NCBI GenBank assembly: GCA_965279255.1
Contig: OZ257146.1
Location: forward strand, 3,844,001 to 3,908,000
DNA length: 64,000 nt
Direction of reading: 5' to 3'
DNA from: CAMFLJ01 sp965279255
GTDB taxonomy: Bacteria > Actinomycetota > Acidimicrobiia > Acidimicrobiales > Acidimicrobilacustridaceae
The translations under genes and the position numbers were made by a program. The notes beneath the pieces are model-generated. The model was not told where the DNA came from and searched no databases. It saw nothing but the letters and a program-made list of their open reading frames with translations. Every line of letters begins with the position of its first letter. Position 1 is the first letter of the stretch. Shown one piece after another: positions 58,808 through 64,000 of the stretch.

Positions 58808-59740
58808 CTAGGGGAGGAGCTTCGTGACCTGGTCGGCGACCAGGCGGAGGTGGTCGAGGTCGTCCATGTCGAGCACCTGGAGGTAGATGCGCTCGGCGCC
58901 GGCCTCGACGTAGGTGGCGATCTTGTCGAGCACCTCCGAGGGGGTGCCCGCCGCGCCGTTCTCGCGCAGCTCGTCGGCGGCCCGGCCGATGTTGCCGGCG
59001 CGGCGCTCGACCTCGCCGTCGTTCTCGCCGCAGCACAGCACCAGGGCGGCGGAGAAGACCATCGTCTCAGGGTCGCGGCCGCGGTCCTCGCAGGCCTTGA
59101 TCACCCGGGCCCGCTGGGCGGAGAACGCCTCGACCGGCGCGAACGGCAGGTTGAACTCGTGGGCGTAGTGCGCCGCCAGGCGGGGGGTACGGGTGGGGCC
59201 GTGCCCGCCGATGATGATGGGCGGGCCGCCCGGCTGCAGCGGCTTGGGCAGCGCCGGGGAGCCGACGAGGCCGTAGTGGTCGCCCTCGAACGTGTACTGC
59301 GAGTCGGCCGGCGTGTGCCACAGCCCGGTGATGATCTCGAGCTGCTCCTCGAGGCGGTCGAAGCGCTCCTTGAGCCCGGGGAAGGGGATGCCGTAGGCGG
59401 TGTGCTCGTCGTCGTACCAGCCGGCGCCGAGGCCGAGCTCGACCCGACCGCCGCTCATGTCGTCGACCTGGGCGACGGAGATGGCGAGGGGCCCGGGCAG
59501 GCGGAACGTGGCCGACGTGACGAGGGTGCCGAGCCGGATGGTGAGGGTCTCGCGGGCGATGGCGCCGAGGGTGACCCACGAGTCGGTGGGGCCCGGCAGG
59601 CCGGTCATCTCGCCCATCTTCAGGAAGTGGTCGGACCGGAAGAAGGCGTCGTAGCCGAGCTCCTCCGCGGTCTGGGCCACGGTGAGCTGCTGCAGGTACG
59701 TGGCCCCCTGCTGGGGCTCGACGAAGACGCGAAGGTCCAT
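58808..59740 (-). CDS. LLM-class F420-dependent oxidoreductase
   Basis: A 310-residue luciferase-like TIM-barrel protein. MDLRVFVEPQQGATYLQQLT opens the barrel, SDHFLKMG is the coenzyme-binding turn, LGTLVTSATFRLPGPLAISVAQVDDMSGGRVELGLGAGWYDDEH is the family core, and PIIIGGHGPTRTPRLAAHYAHEFN follows. Members in actinomycetes usually use F420; FMN cannot be excluded. The substrate is unknown. AGGAG lies upstream of ATG 59740. Confidence 0.9.
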   Translation of the reverse strand: MDLRVFVEPQQGATYLQQLTVAQTAEELGYDAFFRSDHFLKMGEMTGLPGPTDSWVTLGAIARETLTIRLGTLVTSATFRLPGPLAISVAQVDDMSGGRVELGLGAGWYDDEHTAYGIPFPGLKERFDRLEEQLEIITGLWHTPADSQYTFEGDHYGLVGSPALPKPLQPGGPPIIIGGHGPTRTPRLAAHYAHEFNLPFAPVEAFSAQRARVIKACEDRGRDPETMVFSAALVLCCGENDGEVERRAGNIGRAADELRENGAAGTPSEVLDKIATYVEAGAERIYLQVLDMDDLDHLRLVADQVTKLLP

Positions 59741-59789
59741 GGTGTGCTCCTGTGTCGGCGACCGGGATGGAGGCTATCGGCCTCCCGGC

Positions 59790-60722
59790 TCAGGCCTTCC
59801 CGGCGGTGTGATCGGTGTGATCGGAGCCCCCGGCGGTGCCGGCGCCCTGGTTCGCCTCGTGGCGGTGGGCGATCGCCTCGCGGCGGGCGAGCACGATCAA
59901 CACGACCAGGGCGATGGCCAGTGCGAGCACCAGTCCGACGCGCTCCGGCCCCACCGAGTTGATCCAGTCGGTCATCCGGCGGCTGAGGTCGAAGATCCAC
60001 CCCGCCACGCCGCCCCCCGAGGTGTCGCCGTCGTAGAGCCGTAGCTCGTACCAGCCGTAGTACGCGACGTAGGCGCCGGCGAGCACGAGCAGCCCACCCG
60101 ACACCCGGTTCACGTAGGGCAGCACGCCCCGAAGGCGACGCACCAGCGACTGCCGGGCCAGGGCGATGGCGAGGGTGAGCACCATCAGCACCAGGCCCAT
60201 GCCGAGGGCGTAGGCGACGAAGGCCCCGATTCCGACGAGGACGCTCTCGTTGTCGAGCGTGGTGGAGACCGCGGCGGTGAACAGGGCGAAGGTGCAGCTC
60301 AGCGACACCAGGGCGTAGCTGATGCCGAAGAGGAACACCGACGTGAGCTCGCGGGAGTCGGTGCCCTTGTTGAGCTTGGGCAGGCGCACGGTGATCGTGC
60401 GGCCGGTGAGCATGAAGATGCCGAGGCCCACGAGCACGATGCCGAGCACGATGGTGAGCCACGGCAGGCGGTCGGCCACCCGGTTGAGCACCGGCTCGAG
60501 CAGGATGCCGAGCACCCCGAACACGGCCACGAAGCCGGCGGTCATCACCGCGCCGACCTTCAGCGCCCGCACCACCGCCCGGCCGGTGTCGAGGTCGTCG
60601 GCGTGCTCCGCGCCCTCGAGGCCGAGGAAGTACGACAGGTAGGCGGGCAGCATGGCGAACCCGCACGGGTTGAAGGTGGCCACCATCCCGACGCCGAAGG
60701 CGTACACGAGCGACCGGTTCAC
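59790..60722 (-). CDS. ccdA: Cytochrome c biogenesis / thiol-redox membrane protein CcdA
   Basis: A 310-residue membrane protein of the CcdA/DsbD-beta family that carries electrons from cytosolic thioredoxin to external thiol proteins. The two functional cysteines are in TFNPCGFAMLPAYLSYFLG (helix 1) and SLSCTFALFTAAVS (helix 4), each in the conserved context. Six core helices are followed by two extra ones and a polar tail. The GTG start directly follows the TAG of the TlpA-like gene (TAGGTG), so the two are translationally coupled. Heme A-containing oxidase and cytochrome c maturation in this genome fit the need for it. Confidence 0.9.
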   Translation of the reverse strand: MNRSLVYAFGVGMVATFNPCGFAMLPAYLSYFLGLEGAEHADDLDTGRAVVRALKVGAVMTAGFVAVFGVLGILLEPVLNRVADRLPWLTIVLGIVLVGLGIFMLTGRTITVRLPKLNKGTDSRELTSVFLFGISYALVSLSCTFALFTAAVSTTLDNESVLVGIGAFVAYALGMGLVLMVLTLAIALARQSLVRRLRGVLPYVNRVSGGLLVLAGAYVAYYGWYELRLYDGDTSGGGVAGWIFDLSRRMTDWINSVGPERVGLVLALAIALVVLIVLARREAIAHRHEANQGAGTAGGSDHTDHTAGKA

Positions 60723-61364
60723 CTAGCCGCCCAACGTCTCGTCGATCGCCTGCTGGAGCTCGGCCGCCGTGAGGGCGCCGGAGTGGACGTAGGCGATGGT
60801 GCCGTCGGCCCGCACCAGGACGGTGCGGGGCAGAACCGAACCGCCGAACGCCCGGAACACCCTCCCGGGGTAGTCCCTGCCGGTCGGGTAGGTGATGCCC
60901 GTCTGCTCGATCATCTTGAGACCGAACTGGGGCAGCTCCGACACCTGAAGGCCCAGGTAGCCGACGCGGTCGCCGTTGGCCTGGTAGCTCTGCTCGAGGT
61001 CGGGCATCTCCTTGACGCACGGAGCGCAGATGGACGACCAGAAGTTGATCAGCAGCGGCTTTCCGCCGGTGGTGAGGGCCACATCGGCGCCGTCGAAGGT
61101 CTTGTAGGACACATCGGGCAGGGCCTGCCCGGTGACGTCGACACCGCTGTCGAGCCCGTCGAGCCCGAGGGGCTGGGTGCCGTTGGGGTCGATCTGCTGG
61201 ACATCGCCGGCGGTGGAGCCACCGTCTCCGGCGGTGAAGGCCACGATCGTGGCGATCCCCAGCACCACCACGGCCAGGGCCGAGGCCCACAGCAGGCCGC
61301 GGTTGACCCGGCGCGGACCGGCCACGGGGGGCCGGTCGTCGGGTGGGAGGGAGGTGGTGTCCAT
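60723..61364 (-). CDS. TlpA-like membrane-anchored thioredoxin
   Basis: A 213-residue protein. An N-terminal signal anchor (GLLWASALAVVVLGIATIVAF) precedes an external thioredoxin fold with the active site NFWSSICAPCVKEMPDLEQ, a CxxC with Ala-Pro, and a cis-Pro region in GSVLPRTVLVRADG. It is expected to receive electrons from CcdA, encoded directly downstream, and to reduce apocytochrome c or other external disulfides. ATG 61364; a TACCGT box at 61394-61399 (minus) may be the -10 with a 23-base leader. The GGGTCCTTC tandem repeat lies further upstream. Confidence 0.9.
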   Translation of the reverse strand: MDTTSLPPDDRPPVAGPRRVNRGLLWASALAVVVLGIATIVAFTAGDGGSTAGDVQQIDPNGTQPLGLDGLDSGVDVTGQALPDVSYKTFDGADVALTTGGKPLLINFWSSICAPCVKEMPDLEQSYQANGDRVGYLGLQVSELPQFGLKMIEQTGITYPTGRDYPGRVFRAFGGSVLPRTVLVRADGTIAYVHSGALTAAELQQAIDETLGG

Positions 61365-61447
61365 GGCGCGAAGGCCCTGGCGGGCCTGGATCGACGGTAG
61401 CCGTGGGGCTGCGCCGGTCCCAACCGCCCGGTGGTCCCATTTCCACC

Positions 61448-61492
61448 GGGTCCTTCGGGTCCTTCGGGTCCTTCGGGTCCCTCCGGTCCCTT
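61448..61492. repeat. Tandem 9-bp repeat (GGGTCCTTC), five units
   Basis: Three exact GGGTCCTTC units, then GGGTCCCTC and CGGTCCCTT. It lies in the non-coding 347-bp gap between the TlpA-like gene and whiB, about 85 bp upstream of the former. Open frames across it give only low-complexity peptides, so I see no gene in 61365-61711. Confidence 0.8.
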
Positions 61493-61711
61493 CGCCGTCG
61501 ACCACCGGACGAGGGTCTGGTTCGACGACCTCTCGTCCGGCAGCCGCGGCGGGTCCTGGGACCGGTGGGCGTCGGGGCCGGGGGGAGTGCCCCGACGCCC
61601 ACCGATCGGTCCTGCTCGCCGATGCCCGGCGGTGACCTCGCTGCCCTCCCTGCAGGCGGGACCGGCACGAGGCGGCGGTCCCGCCCGGGGCTGTGGGCGG
61701 TGAGGGCCCGC

Positions 61712-62056
61712 TCAGGCCGAGCGGAGGTGGACCTGGAGGTGCAGCGGCACCGGGATCTCCGGCAGCTGGTCCTCCGGGCGGGGGTTCTTGGAGGGACGGC
61801 CTCGCCGGCGCTTGGTGGCGAGGATCTTCCCGTTGATGAACATCTGACCGCCCCACACGCCCCAGGGCTCGTGGCGCTCGATGGCGCCCTCGAGGCACTC
61901 GAGCGCCACCGGGCAGGTGGCGCAGATGGCTCGGGCCGCTGCGATGTCCTGCAGCTCCTCGGAGAAGAACACGCCGGTGAGCGAGCCCTCGAGGTCGTTG
62001 CAGGCGGCGTTGGCCCGTACGGCTGGTGAGATGTCGTCGATCGCTTCGGCGAGCAT
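61712..62056 (-). CDS. WhiB-family transcriptional regulator
   Basis: A 114-residue iron-sulfur regulator. The four cluster cysteines are Cys19 (AACNDLEG), Cys45 and Cys48 (ICATC) and Cys54 (LEC). The turn GVWGG is near residue 67, and the basic KRRRGRPSK near 83 contacts DNA. This is the full WhiB layout. The long C-terminal tail (LPEIPVPLHLQVHLRSA) is unlike the short ends of most members. AAGGGA precedes ATG 62056. Its upstream region (62060-62160) is a run of imperfect CACC/ACCGCTCC repeats. Confidence 0.95.
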   Translation of the reverse strand: MLAEAIDDISPAVRANAACNDLEGSLTGVFFSEELQDIAAARAICATCPVALECLEGAIERHEPWGVWGGQMFINGKILATKRRRGRPSKNPRPEDQLPEIPVPLHLQVHLRSA

Positions 62057-62202
62057 CGCAGTCCCTTTCGGTGTGGTGGTCAGGGTGGTGGAGCGGTGGT
62101 GCGTCGTGCAGGTGGTGCGGTGGAGCGGTGCAGCGGTTGGGATCCGGGGGTGTGGACCCGTGCCGGAGGCGGAACTGAGCGGTGCCGCCGGTACGAACGA
62201 GA

Positions 62203-62230
62203 AAGGCCGCCGGGAGAACCCGGCGGCCTT
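62203..62230 (-). terminator. Perfect 12-bp hairpin terminator
   Basis: AAGGCCGCCGGG (62203-62214) pairs perfectly with CCCGGCGGCCTT (62219-62230) around a 4-nt loop. On the minus strand it is followed by a T-rich TTTCTCGTTCGT, so it should end a transcript coming from the right, where the only candidate is the small gene ending at 62255. Confidence 0.85.
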
Positions 62231-62254
62231 CGGAAGCGTTCTACGCAGCTGGGG

Positions 62255-62428
62255 CTACGTGAGGCTCGGAAGTCGCCGGGCGGGATGCTTGTGGCCGAAA
62301 CCGGAGGAGGCATCCATGGCCGGGGCGTACCAGGCGGTGGTGGTGGTCACGGCCGGGTTCGCCACGATGGCGCGCACGCGGATGCCCGAAAGGGCGGCGA
62401 GCTCGCAGGCGTTGGCGGTCGTGAACAT
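62255..62428 (-). CDS. Probable 57-residue orphan protein
   Basis: I recognise no family. The frame from ATG 62428 reads MFTTANACELAALSGIRVRA then IVANPAVTTTTAWYAPAMD, with about 85% G or C at third positions, typical of real genes here. A TTGACG box 17 bp from a TTCCCT box and seven bases before the ATG would give a leaderless promoter, and a strong terminator lies 25 bp after the stop. An in-frame extension to 62521 or 62584 is possible. No signal peptide or membrane helix is obvious. A non-coding RNA with a chance frame remains possible. Confidence 0.5.
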   Translation of the reverse strand: MFTTANACELAALSGIRVRAIVANPAVTTTTAWYAPAMDASSGFGHKHPARRLPSLT

Positions 62429-62587
62429 GGGAGTCAGGGAACCACAGGTCCCTCGGTCCGTCAACGCAATTAACCGGTTGCGGGCCGATCGGGCGGTCGG
62501 TGACGGTGGCTCAGAGGCCATGAAGGAGGCTTCTCGGCGTGCCCGACGACACCCCGAGCCGCGTACTGTTAGCCCCCTACCCACCGG

Positions 62588-62593
62588 TAGCGT
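62588..62593 (+). promoter_or_regulatory. -10 element TAGCGT of the thioesterase gene (leaderless)
   Basis: TAGCGT, eight bases, then GTG 62602. No Shine-Dalgarno site. Confidence 0.6.
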
Positions 62594-62601
62594 CGTCTCC
62601 C

Positions 62602-63453
62602 GTGCCCAGCCCGGAAACCCCTGCCCGCAAGCCCAACGGCGGCGATCTCCTCCTCCCTGTTCCCAGTGCGGGACGGGTGTTCCGGGCCGGTCGCCGGGTG
62701 CGCCTGGGCGACGTCGATCCCACCGGTCGGCTCCGCCTCGACTCGATCGCCCGCTACCTCCAGGACGTCAGCGGCGACGACACCGACGACTCCCGCCTGC
62801 CCGACGCCCAGGACTGGGTCGTGCGCCGCACGGTCATCGAGCAGCGCCGCCCGGCCACCCTGGGCGAGCGCCTCGAGCTGGCCACCTTCTGCTCCGGGTT
62901 CGGCAGCCGGTGGGCCGAGCGCCGGGTCTCGATCCTGGGCGAGGCCGGTGGCGTGATCGAGGCCGTCACCGTCTGGGTCCACGTCGACCCTGTCACGGGC
63001 CGGCCCAAGTCACTGTCGGCCGAGTTCCACGCCCTCTACGAGACCGCGCCGGCCGGGCGCGAGGTTCTGGCCCGCCAGGTTCACGAGCCGGTCGACCCCG
63101 AGGGCGTCGGCGTCGCCACCTTCCCTTGGCAGCCCCGGGCCACCGACCTCGACGTGCTCGACCACGCCAACAACGCCATGGGGTGGGCGGTCGTCGAGCA
63201 GCTCCGGGCCCGCCTGCTCGACGCCGACGGCCTCAGCCGAGGCCATGCGGCCGATGTCGTGACCGGGCCGTTCCGGGCCGAGGTCGAGTTCCGCGACGCC
63301 GTCCCCCGATCGGTGGCTGACGGCGACGTGCCGCTGGTCGTGGCCCATGTGCCGGTGGGTGGCGGGCAGCTGCTCACGCTGTGGTCGGCCGACCGGTCGG
63401 TCGTGCACCTGACGGCGAGCGTTCAGCCGTTGGGCGACAGCACCCGGCCGTAG
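62602..63453 (+). CDS. Acyl-ACP thioesterase, two-hotdog type
   Basis: A 283-residue protein with two hotdog domains. The N-terminal one has RRVRLGDVDPTGRLRLDSIARYLQDVSGDD and the C-terminal one has DLDVLDHANNAMGWAVVEQL, where HANN resembles the active-site HxNN of plant FatA/FatB-like enzymes. It should release fatty acids from acyl-carrier protein; chain length is not evident. GTG 62602 is set by the TAGCGT box eight bases upstream. Its end overlaps the end of the convergent serpin gene by 31 bp. Confidence 0.85.
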   Translation: MPSPETPARKPNGGDLLLPVPSAGRVFRAGRRVRLGDVDPTGRLRLDSIARYLQDVSGDDTDDSRLPDAQDWVVRRTVIEQRRPATLGERLELATFCSGFGSRWAERRVSILGEAGGVIEAVTVWVHVDPVTGRPKSLSAEFHALYETAPAGREVLARQVHEPVDPEGVGVATFPWQPRATDLDVLDHANNAMGWAVVEQLRARLLDADGLSRGHAADVVTGPFRAEVEFRDAVPRSVADGDVPLVVAHVPVGGGQLLTLWSADRSVVHLTASVQPLGDSTRP

Positions 63454-64000
63454 AACAGCGCCGCCCCCGTGGGGCGGTCGCGGACCAGCACCAGGAACGG
63501 CCGGTCGACGGTGACCACCGTGGCCTTCGCCACCGTCGGGGCGATCGTCGTCGGCACGGTCGACGTGGTGGTCGGGTCGCCGCCCTCGACCTGTCCCTCC
63601 GCGGTCGACGCCGTCGTGGTCGGCCTGGTGGTGGTCGTCGCCCTGGTGGTGGGGGTCGTGGCCGGGGGCTTCGGGTTGGTGGCGGTCGCCTCGGTGCCCT
63701 GCTCGGCGATCGCCAGGTAGGTCTGGTTCAGCACCGAGGTGATCGAGAGCGGCTCGGTGCTGATGCCCGAGAAGTCGGCGGCGAACGGGTCGGTGGCGAG
63801 GGTGAGCCCCAGCGAGCGCAGGGCGTCGGTGAGCGGCGTGTCGGTGGTGAAGCCGAACTTGGGGAGGCTCAGGTCGAGGGTGGTCGGGCTGAGCGACCGC
63901 AGCAGGTCGCGGAGGCCGTCGCCGTCGAGACCCCGCTCGACGTCGGTGAAGCGACCGTCGTCGGGGACGATGACGGTCAGCCAGAGCGAGCGCCCGAGGT
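63423..64000 (-). CDS. Serpin-family protein (5' end outside window)
   Basis: The visible 192 residues are the C-terminal half of a serpin. SLPKFGFTTDTPLTDALRSLG and ITSVLNQTYLAIAEQGTEATAT give the s3A strand and the hinge (EQGTEATAT), and PFLVLVRDRPTGAALFYGRVLSP is the s4B/s5B end. The hinge consensus suggests an inhibitory serpin. Between hinge and PFLVLV lie about 55 residues rich in Thr and Pro (ATTPTTRATTTTRPTTTAS), more than twice the usual reactive-centre loop. The P1 residue cannot be assigned. The stop is inside the thioesterase gene. Confidence 0.88.
   Translation of the reverse strand, partial: LGRSLWLTVIVPDDGRFTDVERGLDGDGLRDLLRSLSPTTLDLSLPKFGFTTDTPLTDALRSLGLTLATDPFAADFSGISTEPLSITSVLNQTYLAIAEQGTEATATNPKPPATTPTTRATTTTRPTTTASTAEGQVEGGDPTTTSTVPTTIAPTVAKATVVTVDRPFLVLVRDRPTGAALFYGRVLSPNG

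Noticed and set aside
61431..61703. Plus-strand open frames across the GGGTCCTTC repeat
   Set aside because: They yield only low-complexity Gly-Pro-Ser peptides, with no start signal or family resemblance.

Overview
The window is a piece of a high-GC (about 70% by eye) actinomycete-type chromosome. The gene set fits the class Acidimicrobiia or a close relative: PurS/PurQ/small-PurL, a WhiB regulator, a ClpS-DUF2017 pair, an F420-type LLM oxidoreductase and a caa3-type oxidase with a prokaryotic subunit IV. This placement is inference from gene content and codon use. There are no rRNA genes, CRISPR arrays, transposases or phage genes. A simple rule sets many starts here: a TAnnnT hexamer lies 6-9 nt before the start codon of at least eleven genes, which implies leaderless mRNAs.

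Layout. 1-9.0 kb: purine synthesis, purB(partial)-purC-purS-purQ-[139-aa protein on the other strand]-purL-purF-purM. 9.0-10.3 kb: an AbiEi/DUF559-type gene flanked by two arrays of a 61-bp palindromic repeat. 10.3-14.2 kb: pyrE, ACT-domain malic enzyme, HAD hydrolase, esterase. 14.2-24.9 kb: a predicted peptide-ligase/transglutaminase cluster (zinc metallopeptidase facing a five-gene operon of circularly permuted ATP-grasp, alpha-E, DUF2126 transglutaminase, ATP-grasp/alpha-E fusion and a second transglutaminase). 24.9-35.5 kb: small regulatory and metabolic genes, including a penicillin-binding protein gene broken in the middle and a TetR/reductase pair with a visible operator. 35.6-39.1 kb: an AT-richer accessory segment with two overlapping genes of unknown function and a decayed HTH fragment, next to tRNA-Phe, tRNA-Asp and tRNA-Glu. 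39.5-51.6 kb: a membrane-anchored zincin, clpS/DUF2017, divergent ctaA and ctaB, and an oxidase locus in which subunit I-like and III-like paralogues that have lost their metal-ligand residues, plus a seven-helix protein, precede the normal ctaC-ctaD-ctaE-ctaF. 51.6-64 kb: ECF sigma factor with YCII partner, an ABC exporter, serS, a fluoride-riboswitch-controlled CLC transporter, pdxH, an LLM oxidoreductase, CcdA/TlpA thiol-redox genes, whiB, a probable 57-aa orphan gene, an acyl-ACP thioesterase and a partial serpin with an unusually long reactive-centre loop.

How genes work together. PurS, PurQ and PurL form one FGAM synthase; PurF, PurM, PurC and PurB cover other steps of IMP synthesis. 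CtaB makes heme O, CtaA makes heme A, and CtaC-F assemble the terminal oxidase that uses it. CcdA should pass electrons to the TlpA-like thioredoxin. Fluoride should switch on the CLC gene through its 5' leader. The most novel parts are the ligand-free oxidase paralogues, the ATP-grasp/transglutaminase cluster, the two-gene accessory cassette beside the tRNAs, and the GTGGCTCA-armed palindromes.
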